A stretch of DNA of 64,000 nucleotides, taken from Acidiphilium acidophilum. Its GTDB lineage: Bacteria; Pseudomonadota; Alphaproteobacteria; Acetobacterales; Acetobacteraceae. The DNA lies in contig NZ_JAWXYB010000008.1 of assembly GCF_033842475.1 (NCBI RefSeq), positions 1 to 64,000 of the forward strand, written 5' to 3'. Below the pieces are notes generated by a model. That model did no database searches. It was not told the DNA's origin and worked only from the letters and a program-made list of their open reading frames with translations. A program made the position numbers and the translations under genes. Within the stretch, counting starts at the first letter, position 1; each line of letters starts with the position of its first letter. Positions 49,498 to 57,162 of this stretch are shown piece after piece.

Positions 49498-50784
49498 GAT
49501 CAATGGGCGGAGGCGATGCTCTGGCATATTGGGGATGAGTTCGTAGAGCATGCATCCTTGCCGGAAGAGTGAGTGGGTCCGCCGCTTTGAGGTATTGGAT
49601 TTGAGGTGCCTGTCGTAGCCGAGAGCTTCTCCGGTGGCACCGAGCAGAGTGAGCAGGGCGACAGCGAAGGCATTGAGCAGCCACAGGCGATCGCGCCGCT
49701 CCGGGGTGCTGACGTGGAGGGCGCCCATCCCCATGCCGAAGCGCAAATTTTTGGTGTCGCGGAACCCCGGTTCGATGGTCCAGCGTTTCGCGTAGAGATT
49801 GATCAGTTGGCGCGCGGTATCATCGGTGGTGCTCGCGGCCAGGCACCACGGTTCCTTCATACCTTTGTCCTGCACGCAAACCACCGTGCCGACGGTGAAC
49901 CGTTCGGCGGTGACCGCGGCTGCGCGGAGTGTTCTGGCGCGTCCGGCGGCCATCACCCACTCAGCGGCTGGTCTGGCCTCACCGCTCGCCGCGGTGACCA
50001 GGATATTGCCGCGAAAGCGGATCACGTAGTCGAACTTCAACTCCTCCGTCAGCACCCGGTAGAGCTTATGATCGCCGAACCCACGATCGGCGACGATGCA
50101 GACGCGTGTCTCGGCCGGCACGATTTCCGCCAGCGCGACCAGCAGTCGGTATTCCTCTTCATTGCGCCGGTTCTTCAGATTGGCCTTATCGACCGTATGC
50201 CAGATCAGCGGCGTCGCACGGCCGTGCGAACTCAGCAGTGAGAGCATCAAGGTCGCCTGACCATCAGGGTCGAATTCGGTCCAATCCATCGCGACAACGA
50301 TACGCTCACGCGCACCAATCACGAACGATACCCACCGCCGCAGCACGACGTCCAGATCAATCCCGGGGTTCGAGAGCATGCGATCGACCTGCTTGATCGC
50401 ATGCTTGGTCAGTCGCCCACGTGCCAGAGCCAGCCCCTGGCCAATCGCCCCAATCGCCAGCGATGCGGTCTCGATGACCCCCAGCGTTGCTCCTGCCAGG
50501 GACAGGATCCGCTTGGCATGCAGGTCCTCCCCCAGCAAACCTTCCAGAAAGCGCTGAACATCGTCAAACGACATGGGTCTCCTCCTGGCAGCCATCCGAT
50601 CCTCCAGAAACCAGACTGATTGCCGGGCAACCTTGGAATCGTGCACCGAGGAACAAGGGTAGCCAGAAAATTCGAACGAAAAGAACCTGGATCAACCGAT
50701 CCCGATTCCTTCCGAAAATCCAACCCGGCCCTCTCGATTCTCTTCAAACGATAGTTGCGGAATCAATATGAGGGGATCAATGAG

Positions 50785-51003
50785 GCTGCCCCCCTCAACC
50801 GGGGTCGCCGGCTTACTGACAAGATTATCTTATTGTTCCACGAATCCTGTGATCAAGGCCAATACGATGTCGCTAAGCAATTGCTTGCCATTGCCGACGA
50901 ACTCTTGAAAAAACCATATAAGAAACTGGAAGAACCTAATCGTCGAAAATCGATCGAGAGCCTGGTAGCGGCCTATGAACGCTTATGGCATCTGATCCAT
51001 TGA
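50785..51003 (+). pseudogene. Conserved hypothetical protein, 5' end replaced by IS4
   Basis: The frame reads LTDKIILLFHESCDQGQYDV then AKQLLAIADELLKKPY and ends ESLVAAYERLWHLIH. This is the body of a small protein common in Acetobacteraceae and Rhodospirillales, of unknown function, in which the ESLVAAxERLW end is conserved. The present start codon (50755) lies in the IS4 end, so the native start is lost. Confidence 0.65.
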
Positions 51004-51208
51004 AGACAACTTAAGCGTGAACATCCGGTCTGACTTTCGGTCCCCACACTTTTGAGAGTTTTGGGATCTGGTTTTACCGTAGGAGTTTCGTCCTCTCCGC
51101 GCACACGCCCCAAAAATCCGGCGCGATTCTGTTAATCAAATTTCATTAGCAAAGCCACCAACACCCTCACAGTCGGGTTCTGTATCGAAGCGCTTCGTGA
51201 GGCGCTAG

Positions 51209-51748
51209 TTGTAGCTGCGCGACTTTATCCGCAGGCATGCGCGATTTCATCGGCCATTTCTGCTCAAATTATCTGATCGCAGACCGCTTGCCGTGCGCAG
51301 ATTAGGTGCATCCATGCCCAAATTAACTGATCGGTGCGCGACATCAACCGCCCATGCGCAAAAATCGTGACACAACATTAGCCGTTTGATCTCATTGAGA
51401 TTTCCTGATTTAGTCGATCACGTCGGTCGGATCTGGAATGGGTATGAGAGCCATCTGGTTTGTCTCGAAAGGTTCTATACGTCCGAGCTATGATGCCTCA
51501 GAACGATGAAAACGATCCTATTGGGGCGGAAAAACTGTCTCAGCCGACCGTACCGCTGGGGTAGACTTGAACGGGGCAGCCTGGGATCACGAATTATGAA
51601 CATGACCCTCTGATGTCGTGCACCGATCAGTTAATTTGCGCATGGAGGCACTTAATCTGCGCACGGCAAACGGTCTGCGATCACTTAATTTAAGCAGAAA
51701 TCACCGATGAAATCGCGCATGGCTGCGGATAAAGTCGCGCAGCTACAA
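51209..51748. mobile_element. Miniature element with 138-bp inverted arms
   Basis: Arms at 51209-51346 and 51611-51748 are about 90 percent identical in inverse orientation and flank 264 bp without a gene. The tips are TGTAGCTGCGCGAC. Each arm holds tandem motifs at about 22-bp spacing: TGCGCGACTTTATCCGC then TGCGCGATTTCATCGGC, and three of the type ACTTAATCTGCGCACG. Such repeated sites are typical of Mu/Tn7/Tni-type transposon ends. No target duplication was found. The whole gap 51004-51804 has no protein gene. Confidence 0.75.
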
Positions 51749-51804
51749 TTATAGAGCAAACCGTGAGTGTAGGGTCGAACTCGATCGTCGTGTAACCCGG
51801 CCAA

Positions 51805-52122
51805 TTACGCGACGGTGGCAAGCCCATGTTTGGCAACGAGTGAGAGCAGTTTGAGAGATGCGCCTTGCGGATGCTTCTCGCCCCGTTCCCACTGACTGAT
51901 GAGACCGGTGGTGACATTGAGATAGCGCGCGAATACGGCCTGGCTCGCCCCCTCACGTTCCCGCAAGCTCCGGATTTCCTCGGGGGCGAGTGGGCGCACC
52001 GGCGTCAGGCACGCTTCATCAAACTTCCGCATCGTCTGCTTATCCATGAGGCCGGCCGCGTGCAGCCCCTCGGCTGTTTCGTGGATCGAGGCCATCACCG
52101 GGCTACGATACTGCTTCGTCAT
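51805..52122 (-). CDS. XRE-family HigA-like antitoxin
   Basis: A 105-residue antitoxin: VMASIHETAEGLHAAGLMDK, then RPLAPEEIRSLREREGASQA and VFARYLNVTTGLISQWERGE, the helix-turn-helix. The arrangement (toxin first, antitoxin second, helix-turn-helix in the C-terminal half) is the HigBA/RelE-XRE type. It overlaps the toxin gene by 20 bases. Confidence 0.88.
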   Translation of the reverse strand: MTKQYRSPVMASIHETAEGLHAAGLMDKQTMRKFDEACLTPVRPLAPEEIRSLREREGASQAVFARYLNVTTGLISQWERGEKHPQGASLKLLSLVAKHGLATVA

Positions 52123-52489
52123 TGCACATCACCTCCATTAGGGTGCCGTTTGCTATCGCCCTTGCCAGGGCATCATCGTCGTAGTTCATCATTTCGACCG
52201 CGAGCATCTTGAACGCGGCGAGTTCGTCATCCCGAATGTTGTCCTGTTCGTTCTTGGCAAAGCCGTGAACAAAAAACGCCTTCTCTCGCACGCGGAACAG
52301 GACGATCGTACGAAAGCCTCCCGATTTGCCGCCGCCTTGCCGGGCGATCCGCTGTTTGACGACACCACCGCCCAGGTCGGCATCGACCAGGCCCCGGGAA
52401 ACGTCGGAAATCGCCGCGCAAAGAACCATATCCGTAATCCGGGCTTTTCGGGCAAACCTCACGAACGCCTTGTTTTTGAATACGCGCAT
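52103..52489 (-). CDS. RelE/HigB-superfamily toxin
   Basis: A 128-residue toxin with start at 52489: MRVFKNKAFVRFARKARITD, then GGVVKQRIARQGGGKSGGFR and TIVLFRVREKAFFVHGFAKN. The KQRIARxGxGKSGGFR stretch is the hallmark of this RelE subfamily, with the basic residues that contact mRNA in the ribosome. Pairs with the following HigA-like antitoxin. Confidence 0.9.
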   Translation of the reverse strand: MRVFKNKAFVRFARKARITDMVLCAAISDVSRGLVDADLGGGVVKQRIARQGGGKSGGFRTIVLFRVREKAFFVHGFAKNEQDNIRDDELAAFKMLAVEMMNYDDDALARAIANGTLMEVMCNDEAVS

Positions 52490-52826
52490 CGCCCCGCCTG
52501 CCCTTAACCCAGAATCGCAGTAGAACAATTTATAGCACCAGGTATTATAGAAAACAATGAGCCTCTACCGGCTGGCCCCCTTGGAAAGGCGACAGGACGG
52601 TGAACGGATCACCTGAACGATTCACCCCGCGAAGCGGAGAATCGCAGGGCCGAGCGATAGCCCCCGGCCATGATCAGAAACCGGCGGAGACGAATCCAAT
52701 ATTCGAGAACCGTTTGGTCCAGATTACCGAATAGGTGGTCTCCGCCGCGCCAGACTGCGTACCATCTCTGTGCGCCCCCGTTCGCACTCACGTCAGGCGC
52801 CATCTCTGGGGCCGAAATAGCAAGCC

Positions 52827-52849
52827 GGCCGGTCTTGAATTGACCGGCC
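52827..52849. terminator. Strong hairpin downstream of the MucR-like gene
   Basis: GGCCGGTC, a 7-base loop and GACCGGCC form a perfect 8-bp stem between two genes on the minus strand, so it probably terminates the MucR-like transcript. The gap 52490-52897 otherwise contains no gene that I can support; an open frame at 52609-52803 looks accidental. Confidence 0.65.
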
Positions 52850-52897
52850 GAGCATCAAATTTCCGTCGCCGATCCTTGAGGCCAGGTCACTCAAGTG

Positions 52898-53356
52898 TCA
52901 GGCGGCTTTCTTCTTTCGCAAGGCGGCGGCTGCTGGTGAGGGAGGGGCTTCAGGGACGGGTTTGGTACCGAGGCCGATTTTCTTGGCGAGGGCCGACCGC
53001 GTCGCGGCATAGGCTGGTGCGACCATCGGATATTCAGCTGGGAGTTGCCAACGCTCGCGATACTGTTCTGGCGTCATGTTAAAAGATGACTTGAGGTGGC
53101 GCCGAAGCATTTTCAGTTTTTTGCCATCTTCAAGACAGATGATATAGTCGTTGAAGACTGATTTTTTGGGATTGACCGCGGGTTCTGGCGGTACTTGGGC
53201 TTCGGTTTCTTGCGTTTCAACACCGCCCAGGCTTTGATATACGTCATGTATGAGGGTTGGCAGCATGTCGGCGGGCACAGAGTTATGCGAGACATGGGCA
53301 ACAACAATTTGAGTTGTCAGTTGCAGCAGCAGTTGGTTTTCGGTCATATCAACCAT
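52898..53356 (-). CDS. MucR/Ros-family transcriptional regulator with altered zinc site
   Basis: A 152-residue MucR-type regulator. The N-terminal helices carry LLQLTTQIVVAHVSHNSVPA, the usual oligomerisation region. The DNA-binding part is SVFNDYIICLEDGKKLKMLR then RHLKSSFNMTPEQYRERW. The zinc-site positions read Cys74, Asp77, His87 and Ser91; MucR proteins normally have His at the last position. Zinc-free Ros relatives are known in Mesorhizobium. The tail is basic (ALRKKKAA). A broken paralogue lies at 20013-20262. Confidence 0.88.
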   Translation of the reverse strand: MVDMTENQLLLQLTTQIVVAHVSHNSVPADMLPTLIHDVYQSLGGVETQETEAQVPPEPAVNPKKSVFNDYIICLEDGKKLKMLRRHLKSSFNMTPEQYRERWQLPAEYPMVAPAYAATRSALAKKIGLGTKPVPEAPPSPAAAALRKKKAA

Positions 53357-53651
53357 AAGCAGTCTTTCTAAAAAGATGAATAAACAATTCGATAGGATAA
53401 TTGTATTCATAAAAAAATCAAGTGTGAGAGCCGCCGATCTCCCATTCTACCCCAATATCGGCTATGCCTAGAAGGGTGGAATCGGAGTTAAATTCCTACT
53501 GATTCATAAATTCTGCGTAGCGACACAATTTTATTGGATTATTGAAAGCTATAAATAAAGAGGAAACTCTTTCCCACAGTGGCTGCCCGGTTCTGTGTTG
53601 TTTCGTCCGTAAACCTGGCCGATTGATTTTTGCAGTAAATTATTGCCGGAG

Positions 53652-54224
53652 TTAATAGGCGCGGTCTTTCCGGGAAGCCAGTTTATCGGCTGCGAGACTG
53701 ACACATCTTTCAAACACGCTGAGCGCGTCAAATGGCTCGTCCTGGCCCAACTCAGGAAGAGTGATCATAACTCCGCCGCCTTCGAGCACGGCACCGGCAA
53801 TCATCAAATTATCGGGAAGATCAAACCCTTCGACCGCTATGCCACACATCGGATCGGGTATGACGCTGGTCTGGTCCTGGCTGCGCTGATCGAACAAGCG
53901 CGCGGAATTCGAGTATCCGAAGATCGGTTTATCTCGCCCGAGGAACCAGCCGATTTCGACGAGTGTGCCGGCATCGGCGGAAGCCCCCCGAAACGGCGTC
54001 AGATTGGCGATGATGATATCGCTGGCCTCCATCATCTCGATGTCTTTGTGGAAAATATCGGTCCACTTGATATCAGCGCCCTGGCCAGATGCGGGCTCGG
54101 CATCCTGATTGAGGGGCGCGAGACCGGTGATGCCGTATTTCGCGCAGATCTCGATCTTGCAGCGTGCATGCTCGACCGCGTTCGGCATAAACACGTCGGG
54201 TCCTGCAAGATAGGCTTTGATCAC
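53652..54224 (-). CDS. Nucleoside 2-deoxyribosyltransferase
   Basis: A 190-residue protein of the nucleoside 2-deoxyribosyltransferase family, which transfers 2-deoxyribose between bases or hydrolyses dNMPs. It starts MIKAYLAGPDVFMPNAVEHA; KIEICAKYGITGLAPLNQD follows. IFHKDIEMMEASDIIIANLTP then FRGASADAGTLVEIGWFLGR carries the catalytic Glu (the 'GTLVEIGW' motif, with Asp in DAGT). Possible roles are nucleotide salvage or defence; DNA-base handling enzymes are frequent plasmid cargo. Non-coding gaps flank it on both sides (53357-53651 and 54225-54453). Confidence 0.9.
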   Translation of the reverse strand: MIKAYLAGPDVFMPNAVEHARCKIEICAKYGITGLAPLNQDAEPASGQGADIKWTDIFHKDIEMMEASDIIIANLTPFRGASADAGTLVEIGWFLGRDKPIFGYSNSARLFDQRSQDQTSVIPDPMCGIAVEGFDLPDNLMIAGAVLEGGGVMITLPELGQDEPFDALSVFERCVSLAADKLASRKDRAY

Positions 54225-54453
54225 CAGGTCACTCCTTGCTCAGGTGGACAGCTGCTTGAGATCCATCATGATCAAAGCTCTTGCAGCCAGGGCGCGCATT
54301 GATTTGGCCAAGGTCACCGATCGACCGCCGCCCGTCGGCAACGATTTGCGTATGATGGGCGGTGTCTGTCGGTGACGTGGCGGTATTCATACCCGCGTTA
54401 TAGCCCAAGGAGGATGAATCAGAACCGGCATGCGCACCTGATCGGCAATCGCA

Positions 54454-55161
54454 TCAGACTGGCGGTTTTCGTTGAGGCACCGGCGCGATCCAGAAGACCA
54501 TTTGGCAAGCCTTACGACCATGCTGCTGATAGGAGACATTGATGCCGTGGCATTCTTTCATCACGGACACAATCGGATTGTACCTCATCAGCATGTTCCA
54601 ATCGGTGACGGCCTTGGGTCCCTGGGTGTCTGCGATCGCACCGAGCAGGGCATTTCCATCCCTGAGCGACGCCGCTATGCGCGTGCGGTCCCAGTGATAG
54701 CCATAGGCGAGCCCACCGATCCCTGCGAGCACCATGAGTCCGGCCGCGCAGACGATCGACATGACCCAGGCCGCGCGTGCCTGTGCGTGCATCTGGGTTT
54801 TGACCTCTTTGGCGATCGACTGGATGATGGATTGGCCCATTTTCGCGTGAGCGGCATTGATCTCATCCTGGGCAAGCTTGGAGACAATGGTGCCTGTGAT
54901 TTTCAGGTCGTCCTGGACCTGCTTGATACTGAGGAGCCTTGCATCGAGTCTGTCGATCCGCTGGCCGGCGATCTGGCGTTCGCTGAAGTGGACGGCGCGT
55001 AGGGCGGTCAGATGGGTCGTAAAGGCGCGGAACAGTTTTTCCGCCGGATCTCCGGCGATGCCGCCGAGATCGGCGGCGCGGATGAATTCATCCTGGGCGG
55101 TTCGGATGATCCGGTCGAAATCCTGGCCTTGATCCGGCTGACCGGCGATCACGGTATCCAT
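54454..55161 (-). CDS. Membrane protein of mobilization module 2
   Basis: A 235-residue protein from ATG 55161. A long helical N-terminal half (FDRIIRTAQDEFIRAADLGG, then ERQIAGQRIDRLDARLLSIK) is followed by one membrane segment near 137-157 (VMSIVCAAGLMVLAGIGGLA). A C-terminal domain has two Cys. It is in the same place and has the same general build as the module 1 gene at 28754-29788, although the sequences are distant. It overlaps the ParA-like gene by 13 bases. Confidence 0.7.
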   Translation of the reverse strand: MDTVIAGQPDQGQDFDRIIRTAQDEFIRAADLGGIAGDPAEKLFRAFTTHLTALRAVHFSERQIAGQRIDRLDARLLSIKQVQDDLKITGTIVSKLAQDEINAAHAKMGQSIIQSIAKEVKTQMHAQARAAWVMSIVCAAGLMVLAGIGGLAYGYHWDRTRIAASLRDGNALLGAIADTQGPKAVTDWNMLMRYNPIVSVMKECHGINVSYQQHGRKACQMVFWIAPVPQRKPPV

Positions 55162-56027
55162 GACGCTACCCCGCTGAACCGGTGGGTCATCAGCTCGAGC
55201 CACATGCGGATCCGGGCATGATCGAAGATGCCGAGCGGGAGCTCGATGCGGCCTTCCATGGCCTCGTAGAACCGGCATTGGCGGCTTTCGATCGCGTCGG
55301 CTGCGAACAGGCGGGGCATCCAGAGCTGGACACTGTTGCGAGCGATGCTCTGGAAGCCCGGCGTATCGATCAGGCGTGCGAAAGCGTGGCGGCGGGTCTG
55401 GCCGGTCTGGATGCTGACCTCGTTGAGAACCAGGGCCTGGGCGGCAGGCATGAACCCCCGCGAGGTGAGGGTCATGGCGGGGGTGAGGTCTTCGGGTTGG
55501 GTACCGAGCAGATAGAACATCACCGGCGCGATGCCGGCGGCTTCGAGAGTGGCGGCGAGATCGGGCATTTCGGTGGCGAGGGCGCGCAGGGTGGTATCAC
55601 CCCCGCCCAGATCGATGATGGCGGATTGTTTCGTGATCACGCAATGTTCGAGGAGTTCCTGGAGCCAGGTGGTGACGCCGGCGGCATTGTCGGTATCGGG
55701 GCGGGCGACGTCGTTGAAATAGCCGGAGAACGAGGCGTTGGAGGGGTCGATATCGGCGAGGAGGACCGAGTGGCCGGCGCGGAGTGAGGTTTCGGTCAGC
55801 CAGCGCAGCAGGGTGGTTTTGCCGGTCTTGCCGCGTCCGGCCGCGAAGATGATTTTTGGTTTGTCCGAGAGATCGATTCCGGTTTCGATCGGGGGTTCGG
55901 GTTCCTTCTGGGGCATCAGTGCCGTGACATCCTGGGCGCGGGCCGGGAGAGGGGAAGCGGCGGCACGGTTGAATTTGACCGGACTGCCCATGGCGGGTTG
56001 CGCGGCGGGTAATTTGGCGTCGGCCAT
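55149..56027 (-). CDS. ParA/MinD-like ATPase of mobilization module 2
   Basis: A 292-residue protein with a ParA-like core: IIFAAGRGKTGKTTLLRWLT (Walker A with the signature lysine), then SVLLADIDPSNASFSGYF and AIIDLGGGDTTLRALATEMP (Walker B-like). The N-terminal 50 residues are a Pro/Ala-rich tail. ParA-like proteins in conjugative loci place the relaxosome or secretion substrate at the cell pole (VirC1 is the known case). That function is plausible here. Confidence 0.8.
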   Translation of the reverse strand: MADAKLPAAQPAMGSPVKFNRAAASPLPARAQDVTALMPQKEPEPPIETGIDLSDKPKIIFAAGRGKTGKTTLLRWLTETSLRAGHSVLLADIDPSNASFSGYFNDVARPDTDNAAGVTTWLQELLEHCVITKQSAIIDLGGGDTTLRALATEMPDLAATLEAAGIAPVMFYLLGTQPEDLTPAMTLTSRGFMPAAQALVLNEVSIQTGQTRRHAFARLIDTPGFQSIARNSVQLWMPRLFAADAIESRQCRFYEAMEGRIELPLGIFDHARIRMWLELMTHRFSGVASWIP

Positions 56028-56041
56028 AGGCGTTTATCCTT

Positions 56042-56545
56042 TCATTCGGATGATCCAAACAGGCGTTGACGAAGAGCGGCGCGTTCGGCCTCTTCCTCCG
56101 GGGTCGGGAGCGAAACAGGTTGCAGGGGTTTGAGGCTGACGGGTTTGAATTTGGCGGGAGCGGCGGGTGATGGTGTCGTCCCCGAGACCGGGGCGGTGTT
56201 CATACTCGGGCGTCCGGTCGCAGCACCTTGCTCGACCGACTGTGATGTTCTGGGCAATGGAGGCAGGGCGCGTTGGCGGGCGATGACGGCGCGGGCGCGT
56301 TTCCAGCACTGGCGGACGGCTTCGGGTTTGAGGGGTTCGCCTTTGCCATTGAGAAAGCCGTGATCGGCGATGTAGCTGCAGAAGCGGGTCCAGTTGACGC
56401 GTCGTCGGGCGAAGAGGGCGATGAGATCGTCGTGGTGATCCATCATCCAGACGATGAGGGGGGCGCGAGCACCGGGCGCCTGATGCATGGCGGCGTCGAG
56501 TTCGGCGAGATCGATGGTCGGGGTGTGATGAGACTGGTTCAGCAT
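56042..56545 (-). CDS. Small mobilization accessory protein, module 2
   Basis: A 167-residue protein. The helix-rich first half (LIALFARRRVNWTRFCSYIA then FLNGKGEPLKPEAVRQCWKRA) fits a DNA-binding fold and recalls the accessory gene of module 1. The second half is Pro/Ala/Ser-rich. It is first in the minus-strand operon next to the candidate oriT, the usual place of an oriT-binding protein. Confidence 0.65.
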   Translation of the reverse strand: MLNQSHHTPTIDLAELDAAMHQAPGARAPLIVWMMDHHDDLIALFARRRVNWTRFCSYIADHGFLNGKGEPLKPEAVRQCWKRARAVIARQRALPPLPRTSQSVEQGAATGRPSMNTAPVSGTTPSPAAPAKFKPVSLKPLQPVSLPTPEEEAERAALRQRLFGSSE

Positions 56546-56751
56546 GGGGATGGGATCATAGGCAAAATCCGGCGGTCCTTTTCATGAAATCTCCGATCAT
56601 CCGGTGGCCGCACGGTTCAAATATTGGTGATGGTTCGGCTATTGGACGGCTCTGGAACGATGGGGGTCTGGCTCCGATCTCGTTCTAAATCGGCTCGATA
56701 CCCGGTGGTTGACCGGCTCAAAAACGGCTCGGATAGTCGGTAGAGGTAGTC

Positions 56752-56775
56752 ACAGACCATTGCACCCATGGTGCT
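56752..56775 (+). other. Candidate oriT core, module 2
   Basis: ACAGACCATTGCACCCATGG followed by TGCT. It matches the module 1 core over ACAGACCAnnGCACCCnTG and also forms a GCACC/GGTGC hairpin. The TGGTGCTT part resembles the nick region of F-type MOBF plasmids, a weak but suggestive parallel. It lies 51 bases before the coiled-coil gene in the divergent gap 56546-56826. Confidence 0.55.
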
Positions 56776-56826
56776 TGTTTCAGATAGTGATAACCGGATA
56801 GGATGGTGGCAGGCAAGGAGAATTGC

Positions 56827-57162
56827 ATGGCCCGGCCGACGGCCCCTGCTGCGAGTTCGATGGAGGCGCGACTGGACCAGATCACGCAGGTCCTGCGGCT
56901 GATGCTGGAGACGCAGCAGACCCATACGGAGATGCTGGCGCAGGTGATCGAGGCGGCGACCCCGACGGGGGAGAGTTCGCTGGAGGCCTCGATGCGGTCG
57001 GTGGCGGTGGCGCTACGGGATCAGACGAATGCCCTTGTCCGTGTCCAGGAGAAGCTGGGCGGTTTGGGCGTCGAGATCGAGGCCGGGGTGGTGCGCGGGA
57101 TGAACGTGGCGTTGGGGATCGACCCCGATGCGCCAGCCACCGGATCGGGCGGGTCGCGCTGA
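56827..57162 (+). CDS. Coiled-coil protein upstream of relaxase 2
   Basis: A 111-residue protein; ATG 56827 with AAGGAG seven bases upstream. SMEARLDQITQVLRLMLETQ then QTHTEMLAQVIEAAT parallels the gene before relaxase 1. It predicts helical, with VALRDQTNALVRVQEKLGGL as a second heptad-rich segment. It overlaps the relaxase start (TGATG). Family not recognised; probably a relaxosome helper. Confidence 0.7.
   Translation: MARPTAPAASSMEARLDQITQVLRLMLETQQTHTEMLAQVIEAATPTGESSLEASMRSVAVALRDQTNALVRVQEKLGGLGVEIEAGVVRGMNVALGIDPDAPATGSGGSR

Larger units (their letters stand above)
48074..50574 (-). pseudogene. IS4-family transposase, interrupted by IS256
   Basis: The transposase starts at 50574 after AGGAGGAG and is open to about 49506, then resumes at 48144 and stops at 48074. 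The YREK signature of the IS4 family is exact: LYAKRWTIEPGFRDTK (Tyr, Arg, Glu and Lys in the right spacing). VAMDWTEFD and IVADRGFGDHKLY give the Asp residues. The IS256 insertion lies after HRLRPLI, near the C-terminus, removing the last 22 or so residues. Confidence 0.92.
48055..50784 (-). mobile_element. IS4-family element copy B, split by IS256
   Basis: A complete IS4 copy (1369 bp plus the IS256 insert and its 8-bp duplication) with ends CTCAGGACTCCCCTCAT and (reverse complement) CTCATTGATCCCCTCAT. Unlike copy A there is no target duplication: the left flank is GTTCGAGCT and the right flank GCTGCCCCC. The two flanks carry fragments of unrelated genes, so the copy is a recombination junction rather than a simple insertion. 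Confidence 0.9.

Noticed and set aside
52609-52803. 64-codon frame in the gap between the toxin gene and the MucR-like gene
   Set aside because: No ribosome binding site and no recognisable domain; the composition does not support a gene.
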